From the NCBI GenBank assembly GCA_025996865.1, contig BNTV01000011.1, forward strand, positions 9,533 through 73,532: 64,000 bases of DNA, given 5' to 3'. The notes beneath the pieces were generated by a model. That model saw only the letters and a program-made list of their open reading frames with translations, did no database searches and was not told where the DNA came from. The translations under genes and the position numbers were made by a program. This document shows positions 24,211 to 33,235 of this stretch, in pieces (position 1 is the first letter of the stretch; every line of letters begins with the position of its first letter). The stretch comes from Bacteroidia bacterium (lineage in GTDB: Bacteria > Bacteroidota > Bacteroidia > Bacteroidales > Azobacteroidaceae).

Positions 24211-25218
24211 ATGTCATCCTCTCTGAAAGATATAGCAAAAGCGTTAAATGTGTCCAAGACAACCGTTTCGTGGGTCTTGGCAAACCAAGGAGATGAGCGC
24301 AAAATAAGCGCCGTCACTCAGGAGAAGATCCGGGCTTATGCGAAAGAGATGGGGTATCAACCCAACTTGTTGGCAAAAAGCTTGTCTGAAGGGACAAGTC
24401 ATACGCTGGGTTTAATCGTACCAAGTATCGGAGATGAATTTTATGCCCAGATAGCCAAAGAAATTGAATTGGAAGCCAAAGACTACGGTTACACATTAAC
24501 ATTCTGCAGTTCGGAGACCGATGTCGGGCGCGAAAGCGAAATGATTCGCATGTTGAAATCCAAGCGTGTGGACGGTTTGATTATCGCACCTACCAAACTG
24601 TCTAAATTGGAATTGGAAATCATGATTGAAGAAAAATTTCCCTTTGTATTGATTGACCGTTTTTTTCCGGAGTTGGATACCAACTATGTCATTATAGATA
24701 ATGAAGGTGCCTGTGAAAATCTTGTTAACTGGTTAATACATAAAGGAAAGAAAAAGATAGCTTTTGTCACGACAGATACCCATTTGCTGGTAATGAATAA
24801 ACGGCATGACGGTTACAAAAAAGCCTTAACGGAATCGCGTTTGCCGATATTGCTCGAATTGTATGGAGAAGTAAAACGAAATGAATACGAAACAGATATT
24901 ATAAACGTTTTGGACAAAATCTTTCGGCAGGTTCCGGACGTTGACGGTTTTTGTTTTTCCACTCATTATCTTGCATTGGAAGCCTTGCGCTATTTTTATA
25001 AACACAATATGGATATAAAGGATAAAATTGGTTTGGCAACCCTGCATACTACTCCCAGTTTTGGGATATTAGCGCCTCAGATGAACATTGCACATCAGCC
25101 GGTTCGGGAAATCGGACGAAATGCAGTTCATATTTTGGTCAATGAATTGGAGAAATCCAATCCCTCTCATGAAAAAGTAAAAATGGTTTTACCCACAATG
25201 TTAGATTTTAAACCATGA
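24211..25218 (+). CDS. LacI-family transcriptional regulator
   Basis: Sugar-responsive DNA-binding repressor of the PUL that follows. The 335-aa protein has the LacI helix-turn-helix (LKDIAKALNVSKTTVSWVLA, residues 5-24) with hinge MGYQPNLLAKSL near 50-61, and a periplasmic-binding-protein-like effector domain (GLIVPSIGDEFYAQIAKEIE, VDGLIIAPTK, PFVLIDRFFPEL). Most SusC/SusD loci use hybrid two-component or ECF systems; LacI control is less common. The same palindrome occurs before its own gene and before susC, so it probably controls both. The inducer is unknown but is likely a mannose-type sugar in view of the GH38 enzymes. Confidence 0.95.
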   Translation: MSSSLKDIAKALNVSKTTVSWVLANQGDERKISAVTQEKIRAYAKEMGYQPNLLAKSLSEGTSHTLGLIVPSIGDEFYAQIAKEIELEAKDYGYTLTFCSSETDVGRESEMIRMLKSKRVDGLIIAPTKLSKLELEIMIEEKFPFVLIDRFFPELDTNYVIIDNEGACENLVNWLIHKGKKKIAFVTTDTHLLVMNKRHDGYKKALTESRLPILLELYGEVKRNEYETDIINVLDKIFRQVPDVDGFCFSTHYLALEALRYFYKHNMDIKDKIGLATLHTTPSFGILAPQMNIAHQPVREIGRNAVHILVNELEKSNPSHEKVKMVLPTMLDFKP

Positions 25219-25243
25219 TTGCTATATTATTTTACAAAACGAC

Positions 25244-25255
25244 TTAACCGGTTAA
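25244..25255 (+). promoter_or_regulatory. LacI-family operator, copy 2, upstream of susC
   Basis: TTAACCGGTTAA again, extended to a near-palindrome AACGACTTAACC-GGTTAAAGTCGTT with one unmatched A. It lies 62 bp before the SusC ATG. I could not define the -7 box with confidence. Confidence 0.75.
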
Positions 25256-25317
25256 AGTCGTTATTATAGTGAAAAAATCAATAAACAATGAATTGACAAT
25301 AATTTTAATAACCACTT

Positions 25318-28300
25318 ATGTATCAAAGAAAAACAACTGATCAAAACAGACTGCGGAAAATAATGATTGCCGTATATGTTGTATGTATCGGCTCACTGTC
25401 GCTATATGCACAGCAGAGCATTACTGTAACCGGTGTTATCACCGATGAGAAAGGAGAAGAGTTGCCGGGCGCTATTGTTCAGATAAAGGGCACTCCGCGT
25501 GGGGTGAGCACCGATGTGGACGGCACTTTTACCATCAGCGCAAAACCGACGGATGTGCTTGAAATAAGCTTTCTCGGTTATGAAACACAGACTGTTCCCG
25601 TCGAAAACCGGCGGAAAATAGACGTGCAACTCAAACCCAGAGCCAATGAACTGGACGAGGTAACCATTGTTGCTTTCGGCAAACAGAAGAAGAGCAGCGT
25701 GGTCTCCTCTATTGAGACGGTTAAGCTATCCGACCTGAAAGTACCCGCCTCAAACATGACCTCTGCTTTTGCCGGTAAGATTCCGGGCATGATTTCGTAT
25801 CAGACCAGCGGCGAGCCGGGCGCGGACAATGCCCAATTCTTCGTGCGCGGGGTTACCACTTTCGGATACAAAGCCTCGCCGCTTATCCTGATTGACGGAT
25901 TTGAAGCTACGACCGACGACCTGGCGCGCATGCAGCCCGACGACATCGAAAGCTTCTCCATCCTCAAAGATGCTTCGGCATCGGTACTCTACGGCGCACG
26001 CGGCGCCAACGGCATCATCATGGTCACGACCAAAAGCGGACGTGAAGGCGGTATGAAATTGAATGCACGGGTGGACGTCAATGTTACCAGGCCTACACAG
26101 ATACCAGAACTGATTGGCGGTGTGGAATACATGCGTTTGTATAATCAGGCACTTTTGTCGCGACATCCCAACCAGACAGTCTTTTATGACGAGCAGAAGA
26201 TACAAGCCACTGAAAACGGCGAAAATCCGATGCTCTATCCCAACATTGACTGGTATAAGATGCTGTTCAACCAACAGACCATCAACACGAAGGCAAACCT
26301 CAATGTATCGGGCGGCGGAAAAATAGCTACCTATTTCGTATCTGCCGGTTACGACAACGAAACCGGCTTGCTGAAAGTGGACCCCCGGAACAATTTCAAC
26401 AACAACATCAACATTGACCGGTTCAATATCCGAAACAATGTTATCATGAAATTGACACCCACCACCACCTTGGACACCCGCATACAGGCAAGGTATGAGA
26501 AATATACGGGTCCCTACACCTCGGCAAGCGACATCTTCAGAATGGTAATGGAGGCAAATCCCGTTGATTTTCCCGCCGTCTTTGAGCCGGACGCAGCCAA
26601 TGAGTGGACAGAGCACACACTGTTTGGAAACACCATGTACAATGGCACTCTCAAGTCTAATCCGTATGCCGAAATGGTGAAAGGATATGAATCAAGAGAC
26701 GAAAGCAGTGTTACAGCACAGGCTACTCTGCTGCAGGATTTGGATTTCATCACCAAAGGCTTGAAATTTCAGGGCAAAGTATCTGTCAATACATACAGCT
26801 CTTATTCACAACGCAGACAGTATATACCATATTATTATTCGTTGGAGTCGTATAATCAGATTACAGGGAATTACAAACTGTATAATCTCAATTACGACGG
26901 AAGAGAATTTCTCGGCGACGTAGAGGGGACACGTAACGCTACCGCTCATTATTATTTTGAAGCCCGTGCGAACTGGGAGCGTAAATTCGATCAACATTCC
27001 ATAGGACTCATGACAGTGGTGATGGCGGAAGAAAACCTGCTCACCGGCGGTGGTGGCACCATATACGCCTCCCTTCCTGAAAGAAATGCCGGCAATTCGG
27101 GACGTCTGACCTACGATTTTGATGAACGCTATTTCTTTGAATTTGCGTACGGATACAATGGTTCCGAAAAATTCACCGGCGCAAAGAAATTCGGTTTCTT
27201 CCCTTCGCTTGGTGCCGGTTGGTTGGTTTCCAACGAATCATTTTGGCTGCCCGCCAAGGATATTGTTGATTTGCTGAAACTGAAATTCACCTGGGGATTG
27301 CTCGGTAACGACGCTATTGCAGGCAGAGAGGGACGGTTTTGGTTTCTTTCCAACATCGTTACACCCGGACGCGGGTATCACTGGGGAACATCGTTCGATA
27401 ATAATTACGGTGGATATCAAACACGCAGGTATGCCAACCCTAATATCGGATGGGAAGTGTCCGAAAAATACAATCTCGGTTTGGAACTGGGACTGTTAAA
27501 GGATGCTCCGCTGAAATTGCAGGTGGATTTTTTCAAGGATTTCAGACGTAATATTTACATGGAACGTGAAAATTTCCCGAAAACTGCCGGATTGGAAGCT
27601 CCTATCAGCGGAAACGTCGGCGAGGTGGAATCGCAAGGCATTGATGCTTCCATCGACTTCCAGAAATTTTTCACCAATGATTTCTGGCTGACCGGGCGCG
27701 TGAATATGACTTATGCCGTCAACAAACTGACGGAGGCGGACGAAAAGGATTATCGTGACCTATATCTCTATCGCAAAGGACACAACATCAACCAGCCATG
27801 GGGATTGGTTGCCGAGCGGCTTTTTGTGGATGAAGAAGAAGTGAGAAACTCTCCGAAACAGGAATTTGGGGAGTATGGTGCCGGCGACATTAAATACGTG
27901 GACATCAATAATGACGGTAAGATAGACGACAACGACCGCATCGCCATGGGCTACCCCACAGTGCCTGAAATACAGTACGGATTCGGACTGTCTGCCGGAT
28001 ACAAGAAATTTGACTTGTCGTTCTTCTTTCAGGGGAATGCACGTGTTTCGTTTTTCATCGACCCCAAAGGGAAATATACAGATGAAGCTGGCGGAATACA
28101 TTATGGCATAGCCCCCTTTGAAAACAGACGCAACACTCTGGCAATTGTGGCACGCGGACAGTGGACAGAGACCAATCCTGACGTACATGCGTTCTGGCCA
28201 CGTTTATCCACGGAAACCATGCAAAACAATACGGAGCAATCTTCGTGGTGGTTGCGCAACGGCTCATTTCTGAGGCTCAAAACCGTTGAAGCGGGATACA

Positions 28301-28470
28301 ATTTCAGTGACATCAAAAAGGTAGGAGTGCAAAACATCCGTGCTTACGTCAGCGCCGAAAATCTGTTTGTGCTCAGTCCATTCAAGTTGTGGGACCCCGA
28401 AATGGGAGGCAATGGAATGGGATACCCGCTTAGCAGGCGTTTTAATGTGGGATTGCAACTGGCGTTTTAA
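25318..28470 (+). CDS. SusC/RagA-type TonB-dependent outer-membrane transporter (PUL 1)
   Basis: Outer-membrane channel that imports oligosaccharides captured by its SusD partner, driven by TonB. The 1050-aa protein has a signal peptide, an N-terminal carboxypeptidase-regulatory-like domain (VTGVITDEKGEELPGAIVQI), the plug with LDEVTIVAFGKQKKSSVV and SILKDASASVLYGARGANGI, and a C-terminal beta-barrel ending NVGLQLAF. Length and order are typical. The LacI operator upstream and the SusD gene 24 bp downstream define the operon. It is a different subfamily from the SusC at 47657. Confidence 0.96.
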   Translation: MYQRKTTDQNRLRKIMIAVYVVCIGSLSLYAQQSITVTGVITDEKGEELPGAIVQIKGTPRGVSTDVDGTFTISAKPTDVLEISFLGYETQTVPVENRRKIDVQLKPRANELDEVTIVAFGKQKKSSVVSSIETVKLSDLKVPASNMTSAFAGKIPGMISYQTSGEPGADNAQFFVRGVTTFGYKASPLILIDGFEATTDDLARMQPDDIESFSILKDASASVLYGARGANGIIMVTTKSGREGGMKLNARVDVNVTRPTQIPELIGGVEYMRLYNQALLSRHPNQTVFYDEQKIQATENGENPMLYPNIDWYKMLFNQQTINTKANLNVSGGGKIATYFVSAGYDNETGLLKVDPRNNFNNNINIDRFNIRNNVIMKLTPTTTLDTRIQARYEKYTGPYTSASDIFRMVMEANPVDFPAVFEPDAANEWTEHTLFGNTMYNGTLKSNPYAEMVKGYESRDESSVTAQATLLQDLDFITKGLKFQGKVSVNTYSSYSQRRQYIPYYYSLESYNQITGNYKLYNLNYDGREFLGDVEGTRNATAHYYFEARANWERKFDQHSIGLMTVVMAEENLLTGGGGTIYASLPERNAGNSGRLTYDFDERYFFEFAYGYNGSEKFTGAKKFGFFPSLGAGWLVSNESFWLPAKDIVDLLKLKFTWGLLGNDAIAGREGRFWFLSNIVTPGRGYHWGTSFDNNYGGYQTRRYANPNIGWEVSEKYNLGLELGLLKDAPLKLQVDFFKDFRRNIYMERENFPKTAGLEAPISGNVGEVESQGIDASIDFQKFFTNDFWLTGRVNMTYAVNKLTEADEKDYRDLYLYRKGHNINQPWGLVAERLFVDEEEVRNSPKQEFGEYGAGDIKYVDINNDGKIDDNDRIAMGYPTVPEIQYGFGLSAGYKKFDLSFFFQGNARVSFFIDPKGKYTDEAGGIHYGIAPFENRRNTLAIVARGQWTETNPDVHAFWPRLSTETMQNNTEQSSWWLRNGSFLRLKTVEAGYNFSDIKKVGVQNIRAYVSAENLFVLSPFKLWDPEMGGNGMGYPLSRRFNVGLQLAF

Positions 28471-28494
28471 ACTAAAAATCAAAAAATAAAAAAT

Positions 28495-30522
28495 ATGGAT
28501 ATGATCAAAAATATTTGTAAAAACATAATTACAGACGCGGCGCGTAGAGACGCGATGCATCGCGTCTCTACATTCATTGTCGCTGCGATGTGCATTTTCC
28601 CGTCATGCAGGGATTATTTAGACATCGTTCCGGACAATACCCTTACCTTGGATAACCTGTTTGCCGTAAGAGACCAAGCTTACAATGCATTGGCAAATGC
28701 TTACAGTTATATGCCGAGGGAAGATTTGGTAAATTCTTCTACCTGGTTGATGGGGGACGAATATATATACGGTTCCACTTTTGAAGATGATGAAGAAGCG
28801 GTGCGTGGTATTCGGATTATGCGGGGGCTGCAGTCCACCAAACCCACTTATTTGGGGACATGGTCAGGCACCGGAGGTGGTCAACCACTGTATGAGGGTA
28901 TCAGGCAGTGCAATATCTTCATTGCTCGAATTGATGGCGTAAAGGACATGGAAACGGCAGAAAAAGCGGAATGGAAGGCGCAAGTGACATTTTTAAAAGC
29001 CTATTACCATTTTTTGCTGTTGCAAAAGTATGGTCCTATCGTGATTATGGACGAAGCCGTACCGGCGGACGCTGCACCGGCAGACTTGTTCGCAATTCGT
29101 TACAAGGTAGATGCCTGTTTTGACTACATTGTAAAGACGATAGATGAAGCCATACCAAACCTCCTGCCACGAAAAAGCGATCAGGATATTGGACAAGTGG
29201 ATATGCTGGCTGCGGCATCCATTAAAGCACGTGTGCTACTGTTCAGGGCAAGCCCTTTCTACAGCGGCAGTATGGAGTATTTTGGCGACTTTTTCGACCC
29301 TGTCGACAAGCAGCCGTATTTTCCGGTGAATGACGATGCCGCCACTACAAAAGCCAAATGGAAAGATGCCGTGGATGCCATAGACGAAGCCATCAAACTT
29401 TGCACACAATACGGGCGGGGTTTATATAGTTACGACAAACCGGTGCTGCTGGATGATATTGAAGACTTTGCAGCAAACCGGCAGAATATGCAGACTTACT
29501 ATGATTTGAGAATGGTAATGGCTGACCCTTGGAACAAGGAACTGATATGGGGATTTTCAAATGTGGACCAAATCGAACAGAGCGGCTCTTTGGGAATGGC
29601 AGCCAACATCTACCTGCCTGCCTCATATCCGGGCACACATTTGTATGGTTTTTGTTGGAACCGTTTAGGCGCCACCTACAAAATGGTAGAACGGTACTAT
29701 ACCAAAAACGGGCTTCCTTTGGCTGAAGACAGAACGATTGATATCGACACCATGCTTCAACTCACGGTTACGCCCGGACCGGGAGACGCGGCATATACCG
29801 ACACTCGCGGTATCCTGCTGCCCAATGCTGAGATAATTAACCTCTACCTGAACAGAGAACCTCGCTTCTATGCCAATCTCGGTCTTACCGGCACCTATTG
29901 GCGTGGGCATAGTTTGCGCATATCTACGGAGTTCTACGCAAGTAAAGCCGGAGGTTATAACCCGAGCCAACCGGATTATTCCCTTTGGACGGGAATTGGA
30001 ATACAGAAAGTAGTTCACATCGCCAGCAAAGCATTAGGGTGGGCGCAGATAATACGCTATCCGCTCCCGATTATCCGCATGGCCGATTTGTACCTGATGA
30101 AAGCCGAAGCGCTCAATGAGTATTTAGACGCGCCTACGAAGGATGTATATGACGCCATCAACATGGTGCGGGACAGAGCAGGCATACCGAAGGTGGAAGT
30201 TGTGTGGTCGAACCCGGCATTGGCGAAAACCGTGAATAAACATCAAACAAAAGACGGCATGAGGGACATCATCCTTCAGGAAAGAGGTATTGAACTCGCT
30301 TTTGAAGGAAGCAGGTTTTATGATATGCTCAGACACAAAAGAGCGATTGATGAGTTCTCTGCACCTGCGCTCGGATGGTCGGAAAAAAGCGCAACAGGTA
30401 GCGATTTTTTCAAACTTGAAGCCAAACAAGTCCGCAAATTCAGCCTGCGGGATTGCTTGTGGCCTATTGACATAGATGAGTTGAATACCAATGCCAAGCT
30501 TATTCAGAGCCCGGGATGGTAG
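28495..30522 (+). CDS. SusD/RagB-type outer-membrane glycan-binding lipoprotein (PUL 1)
   Basis: Surface lipoprotein that lids the SusC transporter and binds the glycan. The 675-aa protein has the lipobox region MCIFPSC, DYLDIVPDN, the TPR-like ARVLLFRASPF segment, and the C-terminal SusD motifs RMADLYLMKAEALNEY and IILQERGIELAFEGSRFYDM. The first 35 residues are unusual: a palindromic repeat (28544-28571) encodes RRDAMHRVST in the middle of what should be a short basic signal-peptide head, so the lipobox Cys is at about residue 38. Translation may instead start at the ATG at 28555 within the repeat, which would restore a short basic signal peptide. Confidence 0.94.
   Translation: MDMIKNICKNIITDAARRDAMHRVSTFIVAAMCIFPSCRDYLDIVPDNTLTLDNLFAVRDQAYNALANAYSYMPREDLVNSSTWLMGDEYIYGSTFEDDEEAVRGIRIMRGLQSTKPTYLGTWSGTGGGQPLYEGIRQCNIFIARIDGVKDMETAEKAEWKAQVTFLKAYYHFLLLQKYGPIVIMDEAVPADAAPADLFAIRYKVDACFDYIVKTIDEAIPNLLPRKSDQDIGQVDMLAAASIKARVLLFRASPFYSGSMEYFGDFFDPVDKQPYFPVNDDAATTKAKWKDAVDAIDEAIKLCTQYGRGLYSYDKPVLLDDIEDFAANRQNMQTYYDLRMVMADPWNKELIWGFSNVDQIEQSGSLGMAANIYLPASYPGTHLYGFCWNRLGATYKMVERYYTKNGLPLAEDRTIDIDTMLQLTVTPGPGDAAYTDTRGILLPNAEIINLYLNREPRFYANLGLTGTYWRGHSLRISTEFYASKAGGYNPSQPDYSLWTGIGIQKVVHIASKALGWAQIIRYPLPIIRMADLYLMKAEALNEYLDAPTKDVYDAINMVRDRAGIPKVEVVWSNPALAKTVNKHQTKDGMRDIILQERGIELAFEGSRFYDMLRHKRAIDEFSAPALGWSEKSATGSDFFKLEAKQVRKFSLRDCLWPIDIDELNTNAKLIQSPGW
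28544..28571. repeat. 28-bp perfect palindrome inside susD
   Basis: GTAGAGACGCGATG is followed directly by its inverse complement CATCGCGTCTCTAC. It is in the SusD reading frame and has no stop in that frame. The preceding ACAGACGCGGCGC may belong to the same insertion. Confidence 0.92.
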
Positions 30523-30525
30523 ATT

Positions 30526-30566
30526 GAGTTAAGAGTTAAGAACTAAGAGTTAAGAACTAAGAGTTA
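30526..30566 (+). repeat. Short tandem repeat between susD and the next gene
   Basis: GAGTTAAGA and AACTAA units alternate (GAGTTAAGAACTAA x2 plus partial copies). It fills the gap between the SusD stop and the DUF5000 gene. Confidence 0.75.
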
Positions 30567-30579
30567 AAAATAAAAAGAT

Positions 30580-31824
30580 ATGAACAATATAATAAAAACA
30601 GCAGTTTTTTTGCTTCTTGCCTTTGCGGGTATTTCTGCCTGCAAGGAGGAAGGGCGGTTTGACATCGCATTGGGCGATAAGACCCCACCGCAAGCGCCTG
30701 AATATATCAGGTATGAACCGCTTTACGGCGGTGCGAGGCTTTTTTACAAGATTCCGGACGACGAGGATTTACTCAGTATTGATGCCTCATACACGAATGG
30801 AAACGGCGCAACGGTATGGGCTTCCAGATCGTATTTTGTTGATTCTCTGGATGTAAAGGGCTTTGCCGATACCATAGACTATGTCGTTCAGTTGTATGCC
30901 ACAGACAAGGCAGGCAATAAATCGGCATCCGTACCTGTCACCGTGAGACCGAAGGAGTCCGTTGTTTCAAGCGTCTCTAAAACGGTAACGGTAAAACCGT
31001 CTTTCGGCGCTTTGATGGTGAGTTGGGAAAATAGCTTGACGGAGAACGTCAATGTATCGGTGGATTTCAGTTTTACCGAAAACGGTGCCTTGCGTTCGTT
31101 CCACCAGGCATATTCGTCAAGAACCGCTTACAATCGGCGGTTTATCAGTGATTTGAATCTTTCGTCGCAGATATCCGTACAGGTAACAATCAGCGATGTT
31201 TACGGCAATACAAGTGCCCCCCGTGATATGGGGCAGATGAGTGTGTTAAGCGATACGGAACTGCCTAAAAGTGAATGGACACTCCCCTTTCCGAATGATA
31301 CTATCGGTGGGGTGCCCATGGGTGACGGAACTTACGAGAGCGACGCGCGGATAGAGAGGGTGTATGATGGACTTGTCAATAAGGTCACTGACGTCAATTA
31401 TGCCGGCTTTGCCGGACTTCCATGGAATCTCTTTATTGACCTCGGCGCTGAGTATGAACTAAGTCGTATCCGTACCCACCAGAGACGTATCGTTCGGGGT
31501 GTAACTCTCCCTACTAGTAAAGGTAGTCTGTATGCAGAGCCTAATGTGGGGCGATATAATATGTACCGTTTTGACAGTGCAAGCAAGCAATGGGTATTTA
31601 TAAATGAGGTACGAATTCCGATACCGGATAACCTGTCCGAACAGGAAGTCATCAATCTAGGGACAGCAGGCGACTTAGCCGTCATGTTTCCCGACGAGCC
31701 GGGCTTCACCCCACCTACGCGCTGGTTTAGGTTTGAGGCACTCAACTCATTTGCGAACGGTTATACCGGCACAGATTGTCCATACCTGTCCGAAATAACG
31801 CTGTATGGGAGAAAAGCGAATTAA
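30580..31824 (+). CDS. DUF4959/DUF5126/DUF5000-type surface lipoprotein
   Basis: A 414-aa outer-membrane lipoprotein common directly after SusC/SusD pairs; it is thought to help bind the glycan. Lipobox AGISAC gives a Cys near residue 21. The N-terminal DUF4959-like part (KTPPQAPEYIRYEPLYGGA), a middle beta domain (KTVTVKPSFGALMVSWENSL) and a C-terminal F5/8 type C (galactose-binding-like) fold with DLGAEYELSRIRTHQR and RWFRFEALNSF are visible. It has no catalytic residues of a glycosidase. Its position suggests cotranscription with SusC/SusD. Confidence 0.85.
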   Translation: MNNIIKTAVFLLLAFAGISACKEEGRFDIALGDKTPPQAPEYIRYEPLYGGARLFYKIPDDEDLLSIDASYTNGNGATVWASRSYFVDSLDVKGFADTIDYVVQLYATDKAGNKSASVPVTVRPKESVVSSVSKTVTVKPSFGALMVSWENSLTENVNVSVDFSFTENGALRSFHQAYSSRTAYNRRFISDLNLSSQISVQVTISDVYGNTSAPRDMGQMSVLSDTELPKSEWTLPFPNDTIGGVPMGDGTYESDARIERVYDGLVNKVTDVNYAGFAGLPWNLFIDLGAEYELSRIRTHQRRIVRGVTLPTSKGSLYAEPNVGRYNMYRFDSASKQWVFINEVRIPIPDNLSEQEVINLGTAGDLAVMFPDEPGFTPPTRWFRFEALNSFANGYTGTDCPYLSEITLYGRKAN

Positions 31825-31860
31825 AAATGTAGGAATGTAGGAATTAATAAATAGAAGATT

Positions 31861-33084
31861 ATGAAAAAGTATGTTATTTTAGTAGGAATAGTTGTTGCAC
31901 TTTATTCGTGCAACGATATGTACGACAACATCGGCGATAATGTGGAAGCCGGGAAAGTATATCCGGGAAAGTTCGATTTTGCTAAGGCGAAAGCCGGCAA
32001 TGAAAGAGTGGAAATAGACCTGTTGGAGGCGGGGCGTATTCCTTCCTCTCAGGTAAATCTGTCGAAAGCGGTAGAAACCGTAGTGGAATATAGTGATACG
32101 GTGGTTGTGATAGACAGCGTATGTTCCTGGGTGAACATCACCGGTCTTACTCTTCCGAAGTTGTACCGGTTTAAGATATACACCCGTGACAAGTTCGGCA
32201 ATCAATCCATACCGGTGGAAACCACCTGTAAGCCGTTCACGAAGGAAGATGAAGCCGCATTGTTGATTGCGGTTCCTCGAGTTACCGCTTTCTTTGAAAA
32301 GATTATCGTTGTCTGTGCCACAAACTCTGTATTATTTGATTATTGCAGTTTGAGTTATAGTTATACCGACAAGGATGCGGTACTTCGCGAAGGACAACTC
32401 ACAAATCCCAACAATGAAATTCGGTTGGATAATCTTACCGCAGGGCAAGTTATTCCCTTGAACATCACATATAAAGTGATGCCGAAAGGCGTAACAGATA
32501 CGATATCACTTGTTACCCCGCTGATAGTGAAAACGACCACCCAAGAAATCTGGGATGCTTACGTAGCCCTGACATCACCCTATAATGGTCCGCACTATGT
32601 TAATATGACTACGCCCTGCCTTATCAAGGGGTATGATTTCGATTTTGGCGGAGAAGGGAAGGCATTCCACGATTCAAATACGGCTTTTGGTTTCAATCCT
32701 CCTTACCGGACGGATTATACAGCCGGTGTGCCTAATGTAGATGTTTATACTACAGGAGGATATGACTGTACAGGTGGTTCAGTGGCCGGAGAATGGCTGC
32801 TTTATACGATAGATGTGCAGGATGCGGGAACATATCTGTTGGAAGTAAATGTGGCGACCGATAACAATAATTCATTTCATTTTGAAGTTGATGAAGAACT
32901 CGTAACGGGTATAGTACCTATGCCCAACAGTGGCGGCGGTGCTAATTATCGATGGAATCCTGTAGCACCCGAACCACCCGTATTGGTATATCTGAGCACC
33001 GGAATACACAAAGTCAAATACTATATTGAATCAGCCGGCGGTAATCACAATATGAATGCGATACGATTGACATATAAGCCGTAG
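31861..33084 (+). CDS. DUF4998 lipoprotein with C-terminal CBM6-like domain
   Basis: A 407-aa lipoprotein (ALYSC lipobox, Cys17). The N-terminal region (KFDFAKAKAGNERVEIDLLEAG, EYSDTVVVIDSV) matches DUF4998, found in surface glycan-binding proteins of PULs. The C-terminal 150 residues look like a family 6/35-type carbohydrate-binding module: GYDFDFGGEGKAFHDSN, DYTAGVPNVDV, GEWLLYTIDVQDAGTYLLEV and GIHKVKYYIESAGGNHNMN. It probably acts as the surface glycan-binding protein of the locus. No enzyme activity is expected. Confidence 0.82.
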   Translation: MKKYVILVGIVVALYSCNDMYDNIGDNVEAGKVYPGKFDFAKAKAGNERVEIDLLEAGRIPSSQVNLSKAVETVVEYSDTVVVIDSVCSWVNITGLTLPKLYRFKIYTRDKFGNQSIPVETTCKPFTKEDEAALLIAVPRVTAFFEKIIVVCATNSVLFDYCSLSYSYTDKDAVLREGQLTNPNNEIRLDNLTAGQVIPLNITYKVMPKGVTDTISLVTPLIVKTTTQEIWDAYVALTSPYNGPHYVNMTTPCLIKGYDFDFGGEGKAFHDSNTAFGFNPPYRTDYTAGVPNVDVYTTGGYDCTGGSVAGEWLLYTIDVQDAGTYLLEVNVATDNNNSFHFEVDEELVTGIVPMPNSGGGANYRWNPVAPEPPVLVYLSTGIHKVKYYIESAGGNHNMNAIRLTYKP

Positions 33085-33148
33085 TAAAGTTTCATAGAAA
33101 ATAAACGAGTGAAATTATGAAAAAAGAAAGTTAATTAGTCTCTTTGCA

Positions 33149-33199
33149 CCCTACTTCCGGAGAATGATACCTCAAAAGGGCATATTTTCCGGGAGTAGG
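33149..33199 (+). promoter_or_regulatory. Imperfect hairpin between the lipoprotein and GH38 genes
   Basis: CCTACTTCCGGAGAA (33149-33163) pairs with TTTTCCGGGAGTAGG (33185-33199), with G-T pairs only at the differing positions. There is no T-tract, so it is more likely an RNA processing or stability site than a terminator. The 151-bp gap has nothing else. Confidence 0.5.
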
Positions 33200-33235
33200 T
33201 TAATCATAAATAATAAAATAAAATAATAAACATAA

